From: Ignelater luminosus | Lineage: Eukaryota; Arthropoda; Insecta; Coleoptera; Elateridae | Length of the DNA: 64,000 nt | Reading direction: 5' to 3' | NCBI GenBank assembly: GCA_011009095.1 | Contig: VTPC01000965.1 | Coordinates: 1 to 64,000, forward strand | Part shown: one piece after another, positions 10,752-21,439 of the stretch | How positions within the stretch are numbered: the first letter of the stretch is position 1 | Layout: each line of letters begins with the position of its first letter | Notes under the pieces: generated by a model | The model's input: only the letters and a program-made list of their open reading frames with translations | What the model was told of the DNA's origin: nothing | Database searches by the model: none | Translations under genes and position numbers: made by a program

Positions 10752-11000
10752 TTATAGTCGGACGGCAGGTAGAAGTCGTGGAAGTACAGGAGAAAATCGG
10801 GCCTGGTTGTTCCGGTACCAGTATAGTGCTGTTCCGGACATCAGTTCGGATAGTATCACCAATAACTGGTCTTTCGGAATACTGTGGCGGGCACTGACCT
10901 TGTCTAACCTTTCTAAAAAGGCGATGGGATCTGCCTTCCCGACAAAGTTAATCCTCCAGTTGCGGGTCTTGATATTGACGGTAGTCAGACTTACTTCCTG
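10752..11000 (-). pseudogene. gypsy/Arc-type Gag capsid segment
   Basis: A minus-strand frame, open at its 5' side, reads ..TRNWRINFVGKADPIAFLERL.. and later ..LLVILSELMSGTALYWYRNN.. before a TAA at 10754-10752. The pattern W.(I/V).F.G..DP..FLERL followed by LSELL.G.AL.WYRN is that of the Ty3/gypsy capsid N-lobe, the fold also found in the domesticated Arc proteins. Capsid subunits form the particle around element RNA. It lies upstream of the knuckle and protease remnants, the expected order. The tail after WYRNN becomes unrecognisable, consistent with a frameshift. Confidence 0.75.
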
Positions 11001-11279
11001 TACGTTTGGCGGTTGTCGGGTTAGTATGGAGACGGTGTTTACGGCGTAATATAAGGGAAACTGGCGATGGTGGGCTGTTGGTACAACAGGTGGGTTATTT
11101 GGTGTCTAACGCCGACATCCCGGTATCTTGATCTTAGAGTCGTCTGGTCGTCATGGAACATAGACAAGAATATAGCAGCCTTGGGTTTCTTTGGTATGAA
11201 AGACACAAGGGTTACTTTACTGTTAAATTCAAACTGTGACGACCTTACGCTTTGATGTCCAAGACTCAACTCTATCTGT

Positions 11280-14200
11280 ACTTATATAATTTAGAAAATC
11301 TGAAAAAATTGTTACGATATTAAACAAAGCAAACCCAACACAAAATGGCATTTAAAACCAAAAGACACAACACAAGTTATCATAAATAAAGAAATTTACA
11401 AATTAAACTGTTAATTTTTCAATTCTGTGTACAGAATTCTTGATGTTAAATACAAACAAAACGTATGCTGCTACAAACATAAGCATTCAGACAAATCCAG
11501 TTATGCAAAACATCTATTAGAACACAAACAACCATATTACATTTTTACAATAAACTTCAACTAGGTGTTTTGGAAACAATTAAAATTTACAACACACAGT
11601 ACTGTTAATAATTAATGAGCAGATTAATCTCATAAAATCTCTGTTACTACAGGTGTTGGATGAAGACTGAAAATCACAATTTCAGTTGGTTACCACGATA
11701 AATTAATAATGATTATCAAGGTTATATAAAACAGTGGAAATGTGTTTTATTATAATTCCACAAAGTAAACTTGAAGAAAGATACTATGTACCTCGTTTTT
11801 CAGTGGTTATCAGTTACACAATTAGGAATTCTCGACCAGCAATAAGTTTTAGATAGATACTCGAATGTGAAATTCGGCTTTTAAGTGTTCAGCAACTTTT
11901 TTCAGCATTTTCTTTAAAAGTTTATGTAGATGTAGTTTATCCCCTGTCTAGTAATGCGAAACCATAAAAGTCCTTTAGCAGCATCATCATGTTTAACTAT
12001 TTATTAGCTTTACTTTATTATTTTGTGGACAAAAAACTGCCTCTTTTATCGAGCTCGCTTTTTATTATTTGACCGATTAAATGTTTTTTCCTAATTGTGC
12101 TCTTCTATTCTTTATCATTTTTCCAAAAAACCATTACATGCTAGAATATTATACTCTACGTTTTATGGTGTAGTTAATTATTGAAGTTAATTGCGCTGAA
12201 CGGACAATTTTAAATTCATTTACTTTGAAGTTTATTTTGGAAATGTTTTAACTTTTAACTCTCGGTGATTGCTGGGGGTTTAGAGAAGTAAAGACAAGGT
12301 CGACAGAGTGATTATCCTCTCTAGAACAATACACTTTATTGTTTAATGAAAACAAAATTTCATAACTATTCCCATTATTACACCTTTTAATTATTTGTCA
12401 ATCAAAACTATTTTTATTCAATTTCTCTCGAAATCAATAATTGTCCTCGACCTGGCACACTAAATAATTTCATAAGATCGTAAAAACATGATCTTTTCCA
12501 GTTTATTGTTTAAACTGGTCGGTTTTGTTATAAAGCAAGTCGAATCGATACAATTTCTCAACACCAGCACGTTTGTTAATCTGTAATACCGCGTTTACGT
12601 CAATCTACTTAAAAATTAAAAGTGTCGATATCCGTTTGGTATACATAGTGTAATGGAAGTTCCGATTTCTATTAAATGAAATTAATCGAGTTTAAAACTG
12701 TTGAGTAATTAAAAAAATAATAAATTGCTTGTTAAACGAGTTTCTAATAATTGCTAGGATATATGTAAATGTTACGATAATTATGGCTGTTTAATGTTTA
12801 CTTGAACTCGTAAAATATGTAAGTAATAAGGTCAAAGAAAATTTCATTTGGAAAAAAAATTATAATTGTAGAGTAGTATTTTACTATGTATGTAACAGCT
12901 TTGAAACTGTTGAGCTTTCCTGTTTCTTTGGTTTTATAAAATGGTGGAACACAAAACTTAAATAAATATGTTACTTTCTGTGTAGGTTGTTTACACACAG
13001 AAAAAAGCTTGTTGACATTTATCTTGACCATGACCAAATAAACAATCGATTTGTGTAAACAGAACAACAACGATAATTTCATAAGTTTCATTCATGTACT
13101 TCAGGAAGTAATTAAATAATAAACTGACATGAGATAATACAAGCCGATAGCAGTTATTTATTGCGACAAGAAGTGATGTAAACGCCCTTTTGAGTCGGAT
13201 GTTTGATTCAAAAGCATCAGTTTTCAAGGTTATCTGAGAGCAAAAAATTTAATTTTCAAGTAAACAGACTCTAGAAATGAAATAGTGATAGCACAATGTT
13301 GCTTTGAGTGCACAAGGATAAAATAACAGTAAACAAAGGTGGCATGACAAATACCACGATGATACATACATATAAAGCAAGGTATGAGATACCCACCAGT
13401 GATTCTTGCATCATCCCATAAAGCTTGCAAATACTTTTTTTTTATCCTCTATGCCATAACAATTTCCAAGTGCTTACTAACAAAACATCAAGATTAGATA
13501 AAGTCATTTAAGCAGGCTAAATAAATTATATTCCTCTTTGTAGTTACACTTTTAATACTGCCCGCCTCAAGCCAGAAAAATCAAAAACAGGAACGGCAAA
13601 TATGATCTAAATTGTATCAATTTATTTATCATAAACAGTCCTGCGTGAGGAACAATTATCATTATCATAGTTAAATTTTTAAGATTAATTAGTAGTCTGC
13701 CATGGGCAAGACTTATCTGCTCTCTTTAAATTTTTTGCTTGAAACGAACAACTATCTTTTTTTCTTGGAAATAGAGTTTACGAGAGAATGAAATAATAAT
13801 GAAGAATAAAAGAATTGAATGAATGCAATTTGATCGTGTTGTTGTTTAAAGGACGAGATTGATTTCGTTATTCAATTAAAAAAACATAAAAACATCTACA
13901 ATGTTAAATTCATTGCGTTTTTTTATAAATGAAAAATAGTCTTTTGACTTGTTTTTAAACACCTGCAGATGAACTCAGCATAATTCTATAAAAAATAATG
14001 TCGTTGTTATCATGCCATAAATTGCAACCTTGACATTGAGATGAATTTCGCAGTATTATACGATGATGCGATCTTAATAAATGATAAATGGGAATGGCAG
14101 AATTTCTAGTTAATGAATTACAATTTAACTTTATGTAAAAATTATTTTCATGTTTAACTTTCTTATACTTAGAGTTTACTTAGCATAAACTAACTTAATT

Positions 14201-14455
14201 CACAAAACAATGTCTTAAATCTAGGTTTACAAATAGTTTTATAAGTAAATCATTCAAATTAAAGCTTAGTAGCTGAAAGCGGACCACGGTAGCCACCTTT
14301 TTTGTATTGAGTTTTTTTTCTTCGTAGTAAGTACTTTCATTTTGTTTTAGATCATAAGGTTATATTAAATAGAGTTTGTACTACTTTATAAAATAGTATT
14401 AAGGATATTAAACTTAACATAAAAGAAACAGTAGGGATTCTTTGAAAACATGAAA
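11280..14455. other. AT-rich DNA without recognisable genes
   Basis: No domain-bearing frame on either strand. Open frames of 66-97 codons on the minus strand (12798-13430) are hydrophobic, low-complexity readings of AT-rich DNA. No clear repeats were identified. Confidence 0.5.
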
Positions 14456-14462
14456 ACTGACT

Positions 14463-14510
14463 AGTGTACCCCATAAGCGGGGAATAGTGGCCACAAGTAT
14501 GGGGTACACT
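14463..14510. repeat. Perfect 13-bp inverted repeat beside a pogo transposase
   Basis: The arm AGTGTACCCCATA (14463-14475) and its exact reverse complement (14498-14510) are separated by 22 bases. The pair lies about 50 bp beyond the stop of the minus-strand pogo-type transposase, so it may be the terminal or subterminal repeat of that element. I did not find a partner copy at the other side. Confidence 0.7.
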
Positions 14511-14558
14511 CGTCTCCCATTTGTAACTCATGAAAACACAAGCTAAACAAAAAATTTG

Positions 14559-15460
14559 CTACATTACATTATAGCCGCTAAGGACGATACCGAATCTATA
14601 AGAGCTTGGTAATCTGATAGTGCGTCCAGTATTCAACGGTGGTGGAAGAACTATAACAACATCTTCAATTGTTATTGTTGCTTCATCTGTAACATTAAGA
14701 AATACAAACTTGCTACTAGCCTTTTTTAGGAAGTTTACATCATACTCCTTACAATTAATACTATCGATCTGACCAACAAAATATTTTATGGACTTCTTTG
14801 TAGCAAACCTAACTAAAACGAACACAAATATTTATGTTGCCAGGGGTTCTTCGGAAATGTCAAGTCAGAGAAGAATTTGTTTGAAGGAGTAGGTAGCTCT
14901 GTACTAGAGGATAGTCCTATGTATTGATCTGCAAGAGTTACTGGTCTCGCGTTTCTCTTCCTGATGGACTAACAGACTTAGCACAAAGCTGCATTCTTCG
15001 TTGTCATACACATATTTATTTAGAGGAAAAATATCTGTACTTTTGAAAGCAGATATGCAATTTTTCTGAGTAAAAGCAAGTGAATAGGCGACGCCTAGTA
15101 ACTCAGCAATTTCATAAATTGATATCTGCTTACCAGGATTAGATACCAAGATCTACACGTATCATTGTAATAGCATTTTAAGAGGCCACATGGCTTGTGT
15201 GTGGCGGAATTGTAAGAATTACGACTCCTGAATTCTTGGTCAGTCTAACAACTTCATAAGTGCGCCTTGTGATTATCCATAATCAAAAGTACAGGGTCCT
15301 TTAAAGAAGGTTTAGTGTATGTAATAAAATGATCCATCCAGTTTTTAAATATTTTAGAAGTAATGCATCCCGTAGGCGAAGTTGCACCGACTGCGGCTAT
15401 TGGATTCTTGATAATATTATCTTTGAAATTGTAATGTTTTATTACTTCTGAATTATACAT
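14559..15460 (-). pseudogene. pogo/Tigger-type transposase remnant (DDE superfamily)
   Basis: Three minus-strand frames line up in order. At 15460-15254, an AAVGATSPTGCITSKIFKNW segment then PVLLIMDNHKAHL is the core of the DDE_1 domain, with the second catalytic Asp in IMDNH. At 15149-14904, GKQISIYEIAELLGVAY then FKSTDIFPLNKYV is the C-terminal part of the same domain. At 14825-14559, a KYFVGQI..YDVNFL and RTIRLPS..F...SGYNV tail is common in insect pogo-derived proteins. The N-terminal CENP-B-like DNA-binding half is not recognisable. Frames are separated by gaps and shifts, so the gene is dead. Transposases of this group cut and paste at TA. Confidence 0.8.
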
Positions 15461-15474
15461 TATGAAACTTAAAC

Positions 15475-16990
15475 ATCATAGTTTATTTCACAGATACATA
15501 CAAGATACAATACAAGAACTGTAAAACTACAGTTTTTTTCATCACCACAAAACGTGACTTATGTATATAGATGGTGGCACAATCCCTATATTCTTCCTGC
15601 TTGTTTTGAGCATGGGATTCAGAATTTTGTGAGAGAGACTTTGTATTAGATATTTCCAAAGAGTCTAGTCTGTGTTAATGGAAAGACAAGAGCCAGCTTT
15701 TTCACTTCCTACTATACCACTGTATTTTGTTACTCGCATTAGAGTCACGCAGTTTATTTGGCTCAACACATTTAAAAAACCGTAACACTCGTGAACCAGT
15801 TAGAATATGATTAGCAGGACAGTCAAGCTTTTAGTTGTTGGTACATAAACAGATATGCTGATTTACGTATTACCTACAAAAGTTTTTACGTACGCAAACC
15901 TTTCTCTAGAGCTGCTATTTCAAAGGCATAGAGACACAAAATCAGAACGGCGAACTCATATAATTTGTGGTATGAGCTTGTTGTTAGATTGAGATCAGGA
16001 TTCTCTGATAGAGCAACGGAAATTAAGTTTAACAAACTTCCTCTTATAAAACTTCTTTCCCTATGTATTACAATTCTGCTTTAATTTACAATAAATATTT
16101 CTCTTACCCGGATGTATTGGCATTCAGAAAGCTTGATAAACATGAAGACGATTTACAATAGCAGAACGCAGCTCTTCTTTTTAATCATGTATTTCAATAT
16201 CGCTCCTTGCTCCAGAAAGTATTGATTGTATTTTATTTTTACATTCTAGAAAAAGAGGGGCCATCTAAAGGCCAGATTCTGACCACTCCCTGTATATGAT
16301 TGCCTTTAAGAGATCGAGAAAGTTAAAATTAGGTAGAGACAAAGATAAAAATTTCAGAAAAAAATTTTTATATGAAGAGTCTTAAGAAACTTTTTATAAA
16401 ATCTTTGAAAAATTGTGAAAAATAAATATAGAAATACCGTAATCGAGTGGTTCTCAAACTTCTTTCGTATACGCTTCCCTCTTTTCACTTGAACAAAAAC
16501 TTGCTCATCTTGGCAACGCTGCCGCAATACTACTTATACGTTCCATTAACTTTACTGGCAAAAATTACAAACCAATAGATGGCTCTAAATTTTGTAAGTT
16601 TGGGGTAAAACATTTGAACAACAGCTGCAATCGGCGTTACCTGAGCTAACGAAAAATTCTCAGATTTGATGATTTTACAACCAGGCATTTGCAGATGATC
16701 AGATAATCTTATTAACAACTTTTTCTACGAAGATATTGGAAGGTTTGAAACGTTTACCAGAGACAAGCAAAGAAGAACCAGCTACAAAGCAGCAGGAAGA
16801 AAACACATAGCAGGTTTATAAGTACGAGGAAATTGACACGAGAACCAGTCCTGTAAGACAAATGCAAAATCAAAGAATGCAGTTAATGATGATGATGATA
16901 ACTTACTGATCACATATTCATCATCTTTGATTACAGGCTCATTATTGGTGGAATCCATAGCTATCTCTTCTTTTGTACCTGTTTCAGCTT
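15475..16990. other. No recognisable gene
   Basis: This should hold the N-terminal half of the pogo transposase, but no helix-turn-helix frame is evident. A 62-codon minus-strand frame at 16530-16718 has no family I recognise. There is a short ATG repeat near 16886. Confidence 0.4.
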
Positions 16991-16999
16991 CAATTATAT

Positions 17000-18200
17000 C
17001 GTTTTTCCTTCTAATAACAGCTGAGGTGTTGTTTTTTCATTAACAGTAACGGTCTTTTCATTATGATTATCATTTTCATGTCTATTATTATTTATAAATT
17101 ATGTTTAGTAAATTTAGTACAAGCTTTCCTGTGGGTTCATTAATTAGTCTATTTCTTTTCTCATGCAGTGTGAAAGCGTGAGTTCAGTGCGTTCAGATGC
17201 TATACGTGGCCAATATTCACCAACCATCTTAAATTATTAAACGTTTCATTCCACCCTATAACAGCATCAGTCCGCTGAGCCGCTGTCCACAAATATTCTT
17301 GTGCAGATTTACCTTCTTTAGTCTTATACTCGGTATATTCTTTCAGTAGACCATCAGCTTCAATATCAGAAGTTGCTTCTGATAAGTATCTACATACTCC
17401 ACAACTTGGACTAAGACCTCTTCATTATTCAAAGAGCACTCCCTTTTTAGTTTTAGGCAAAGAAATTTGCTGCTTTATGTACTGTTCAAATGCAGACGCA
17501 GCTTAGGCCTGTTACTAAGGTTTCTACATGAGAAAAATCTATGTAACATCCTTCGGACTGTTAAGAAGAAATAAAACATTTATCCAACGACATTTACCAC
17601 CTATACCGGATCCATTGATTTCATCGATTATCTTATCCCACTCTTTCTTAAAATATGTACTGTGCTTGACTTTTCCACGTGTCTTCAAAAGTTTTCTTTT
17701 TTGGACTCATATTAGAGGGCTGCTGGGAGAGTTAAACCCTTTCCAAACAAACTCCAAGCTGTTGAGATTTCACAAAAACGCTGGCTCTCATTTTACGGTC
17801 ATAAGTACAGATGATTTTCCAAGCAATGCCCTTTTCTGAAAGCTAGGTACATTTTCTACCTTTTCTCTATCGATAACGCACCATCGCATCCTTTATGGAA
17901 ATAAGATTTAGAATAGAAATCTGCAGAAAATTGGGCTTGACGTATGTAGGTCTTGTTGTTCATCAAGACATTCAGTCAAGATTTATCGCTTCCCTGTCAT
18001 CCACTATTTTTGTCCAACATCTCACAACCCTGCTTGATTTTATAAGTTTGAAGTTTTAATTTCTTCTTGGCCTTCTGAACCAGTGAATGCCAACATTGGT
18101 TACTTCTGTCTCGGGCGGATATGTTGGGGCTTAGGGCCAACTTTTCACTTTTTGGATTGGTTAGCTTACCCTTACGACCAGATTCCGACACCCTTTCAGT
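17000..18200 (-). pseudogene. Unidentified decayed coding-like region
   Basis: Minus-strand segments look protein-like but are not in one frame. Examples are SARDRSNQCWHSLVQKAKKK (18191-17997), a TYIRQAQFSADFYSKSYFHKGCD stretch at about 17960-17880, and an AQEYLWTAAQRTDAVIGWNE stretch at about 17310-17250. The composition is charged and aromatic, unlike random AT-rich translations. I do not recognise the family. It lies downstream of the gypsy integrase at 18.4-18.7 kb in the same orientation, so it could be that element's 3' part or another transposon. Confidence 0.3.
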
Positions 18201-18409
18201 GCTCAGACCCTTTTTGAACTTTCAAATAACATCCATGACGTCAGAGTAGCATATTTCATCTATTTGGCGACAGACCGAGGCATTTTACATGTTTGTGACG
18301 ACGAAGTTGTTTGGTAATGATGGCGGCCGTAGCCGTACGCAATGAAAATCATAAGATAAACTTAATAAAGCAATCCACAATGACAAAATGTACGTTTAAC
18401 CGTGAGTAG

Positions 18410-18700
18410 ACCTAGGTAACGGACCAACTACATTGATGGAGATCGTCTTCCAAGGTTTTGAAACTACGGGACGCCTTTGTATCAACCCAGCAGGTTTAGT
18501 CGTCTGCCTTAGTTTACGAGTGATACAAGTTCGATATTTAGCGACATATTTATGAACATCACAAGGCATACGCGGTCAATAATACTATCTAGCAATTCGT
18601 TCGAAAGTTTTCCAAACGCCTAGATGAGCGGCTGTCGGTGCGTCATGAAAACGAGCAAGAATCTCAGACCGATGGTGTTTCGGAACCATTTCGTTCTAGT
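18410..18700 (-). pseudogene. gypsy integrase, zinc-binding and start of core
   Basis: The minus-strand reading contains ARFHDAPTAAHLGVWKTFERI, the H..H part of the H2C2 zinc-binding domain, then PCDVHKYVAKYRTCITRK, where the first Cys of the CxxC pair is Tyr. It ends in SKPWKTISINVVGPLP, the start of the catalytic core (usual: W..I.ID..GPLP with the first Asp, here Asn). Two key residues are therefore altered. It inserts cDNA in the family. The rest of the core is lost. Confidence 0.8.
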
Positions 18701-18856
18701 GTTCCTCATCATCCTATAATTCAGGATAATCACTCTGAAGATGTTTATAATACAACCTGTCATTCTCTATTTTACAATTCGAAAACTTGAAAGAACTACG
18801 CATGATTCAAGTGAACATTCGTTTATATCAAATATCATTTATTAGCTACAGGAACA

Positions 18857-19467
18857 TTAGAAGATGAAGAAACGACATTGACAATATCTAACTCGAAGAT
18901 TATTTTTCTTCAAGAAAGCGATTGTGGGGGCGATAGTTTTTGAGAAATTAGAAATAAAATGCCTATACCAGAAGGCCATATCTAGAATTCCCCTAACTTC
19001 TGACAGGTTAGTAGGTGATAGGATTCCCAACATAACTTTAACTTTATCGGGATCGACCAAAAGTCCTTTAGACCTAACAACATAACTCAAATATTTCAAC
19101 TCGGATTTACAAAAACAACATTTGTCTCGGTTAAGAGTCAATCCAGCCTCACGTAGTCTATGCAGAATTTTATTTAAGACCTCAAAATGTTTCTCGAAAT
19201 TTGGTGCACAAATGAGAACATCATCTAGATAAACGAAGATCTAGGGTTTCCATTCAGTACCTAAGACACGGTCGATAAAATGCTACGAAGTTGCAGGCGC
19301 ACTATGAAGACCAAATGGCAGTCACTTAAACTCAAACAGTCCCTTGTTGAGGACAGTGAAAATGGATGACACATAGGGAGAGGATAAGCATCCTTTTTCG
19401 TAACGGCATTAACTTTCCTAAAATCTACACAAAAACGAAGTTTTCCACCTTTTTTCTTGAGCAACAA
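18857..19467 (-). pseudogene. gypsy reverse transcriptase
   Basis: The minus-strand segment starts [30 protein letters not shown], the classic fingers motif R.CVDYR.LN..T..D.YPLP. After a frameshift the palm is readable again with the intact catalytic box YLDD (19231-19220) inside IFVYLDDVLI. It continues openly through LREAGLTLNRDKCCF, ELKYLSYVVRSKG, PDKVKVMLGI and LSEVRGILDMAFWYRHFI. That is the full connection domain up to the RNase H border. It copies element RNA into cDNA in the family. Only one or two frameshifts separate the parts, so decay is moderate. Confidence 0.9.
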
Positions 19468-19604
19468 GATTGGACTAGACTAAGGCCTATTGGATTTTTC
19501 CACAACTCCTAATAACAACATCCTCATTAATCTGCCTTTGAACTACAGGCGATACGGGATAATAGCACTGCTTGACGGGTTCTGCTTTAGTCATAATTTT
19601 ATGT

Positions 19605-20023
19605 TCAATTTCGATAGTGCAACCTAAGTATTTGCTCGGAATCGCCAGAAAAATGTTCGTCAACTAAATGAGAAGTTTGCTCTAAGCTTAACGCCTCTCT
19701 AGATGTAAAGCCGGAATCGAATAGTCTATAGAGACTATATCTAACGCCAGGCATGACTAACACACCCAAAACAGTAATTTTCCCTTGGAGTTTAATCGGG
19801 ACGTTCACGGTACCTTCACTATGGACTTTTGACCGTTTGCTACAGTGCAGACAGATTTACTTTTACCATTTAATAACTTCCAATTCTCGCCACCGAGGAT
19901 GGTACGACTTACGCCAGAATCTAGCAACGCAAAGATACATTTTTCCATAATGTCGCCTTTAGCCTGTTCAAAGATATAGTTGAATAAAACGCCAATATTG
20001 ACGATTACACTCACGCGTACCAA
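19605..20023 (-). pseudogene. gypsy aspartic protease
   Basis: Two minus-strand frames in register with the family. The first has KCIFALLDSGVSRTILGGENW; DSG is the catalytic triplet and SRT.LG the usual following residues. The second begins around VPIKLQGKITVLGVLVMPG and continues with LFDSGFTSREAL; the VLVMPG-type segment corresponds to the I.GMDF region. A frame change lies at about 19808. The enzyme would process Gag-Pol. It is broken, but the active-site residues are kept. Confidence 0.8.
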
Positions 20024-20109
20024 CTTTATTGGAATTATTCACAAAATGAGGTCTAATCGAATTTCAAAAAGTTTGTGAAGACACATTTATTGTCTTCCCG
20101 AAGCGTTTC

Positions 20110-20285
20110 CCGAAGATGAACGAGAACATTTAGGACACGTGATCTTAGTAACATCAGGTTTCCCGCAAGAGAAACAAAACCTCTTACCCTTTGCCTTAGG
20201 GCAAGACGAAAATACGTGACCTGGAACTTTGCAATTCCAACATTTCGCGTCAGTTTTGGATTTTGAAAATTTGGTTAACGGTACA
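20110..20285 (-). pseudogene. Double zinc-knuckle segment of gypsy gag
   Basis: The minus-strand reading contains CWNCKVPGHVFSSCP, a canonical CX2CX4HX4C knuckle, then KRFCFSCGKPDVTKITCPKC, a second cysteine cluster. These motifs bind element RNA in the nucleocapsid. The second cluster resembles the open segments in the 1.3-kb repeat at 8.35 kb and 51.6 kb. Confidence 0.85.
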
Positions 20286-20892
20286 GAAGGTTCTACAGAA
20301 GCAACTACCTGATCGGAAGATGTCTCAACGGCAGCATAAGCATCAACATCAAGTTCCGAATCAGTCTTTTTCTGGTCGGAGAAACGTAATTATCAATGTC
20401 ACTACGCTTGTGCTTGACGGTACGACCAAATTCTTTTAGATCTTATACCGAAGACAACTTAGTCAAACATAATTGCCATTGGTCGAAAGGAGTGATATTA
20501 CAATCTTAAAGTGTTCATCCTCGGAAAGAGGTTTATTCAAACAAGAAGACATGTTGTACATGATGGTGGTGTAAATGCCCATAGTTTTATCTGGGCCTTG
20601 GTGCGTCGGTTGATTTCCTGCAAAAGCCTATCATCATAATCTAAAGGGCAAGAAGTCCCTACGCAAAAGCAGTCTGCAATTCCTTCCAATTAGTGATAGA
20701 GTCCCTATTAGCCCTATACCAAATAAGTGCTTTGCGCCAAATAAGTTACAGGCTTAGATAAACAATTGATGTAATGATACATTTCTAGCCTTACTCAATT
20801 CTTTTACTCTCTCTAAAATTGCATTCACACTCTGTTTTCTCACCAGTAAACTTTAAACCCCATATGGCTACAGAAGTAGCTTTGAAGTATAT

Positions 20893-21270
20893 CTAACGAA
20901 CCGGAGAAGATATAGAGCTGTTAGAAGTAGTAGTAGTTTGTGTACCTCTAGTATTAGAGGAAATGGTGACAGTTGCAAGAGAAACAGTTCCAATGAAGAA
21001 CTCAATTTCAACCTCATAGGTAGTAATCTGGTATGACGTCATCAACAGCGATATGGATGAAATCAACTCATCTCTTTTAATGGTCTTCTTTGGAGTCTTG
21101 ACGAGAATGTTCTGTAAGTGTCCTAACAAATGGGTCAACTTACTCTCAATTAACGATAGTTGAGAAGCCGGGCCTACATCTCGAACGAAATCTTCAAGAA
21201 CTTCGATTCCTAAAGACACACATTCAAAGTCATTCTCACACGAAAACGGATATTCAGGACGTTTTGACAC
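20893..21270 (-). pseudogene. Probable gypsy gag N-terminal part
   Basis: A 125-residue minus-strand frame placed just upstream of the knuckle region. It contains an acidic and leucine-rich first half (..LEDFVRDVGPASQLSLIESK..), a predicted amphipathic helix and a threonine/serine-rich end. There is no diagnostic motif; the assignment rests on position and orientation within the element. Confidence 0.45.
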
Positions 21271-21439
21271 ATCCCCGGAGGCTTCTTTTCCCAGAACCTC
21301 TCTCAGACTCTTTCTGAAAGCAGTGGTACCAGCTTGATGATTGCTATTTTTATAGTCCTTGTTTGGAAAATTACCCCTATGATAATAATGAGGTGTCGAC
21401 TTGAGATCACCCAGCGGGGCCCGAGAAATTGTGAGATAT

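Larger units (their letters stand above)
9265..11270 (-). mobile_element. Ty3/gypsy gag-protease remnant
   Basis: Minus-strand remnant. From high to low coordinate it holds an unassigned N-terminal frame (11269-11039), a capsid-like segment (about 11000-10752), a zinc-knuckle-like stretch (about 10260-10220), a retropepsin frame (10162-9791) and an unassigned arginine/threonine-rich frame (9498-9265). No RT, integrase or LTR was recognised. GC content is higher than in the DNA on either side. Confidence 0.7.
18400..21430 (-). mobile_element. Ty3/gypsy retrotransposon remnant with gag, protease, RT and integrase
   Basis: Minus-strand element in canonical Ty3/gypsy order: gag (21270-20893), knuckles (about 20280-20110), protease (20023-19605), RT (about 19467-18857) and integrase (about 18700-18410). 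Frameshifts separate the blocks. A GC-rich patch at 21410-21430 (AGCGGGGCCCGAG on the plus strand) may mark the 5' LTR/primer-binding region, but no tRNA complement was confirmed. No LTR pair was found. Confidence 0.8.
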
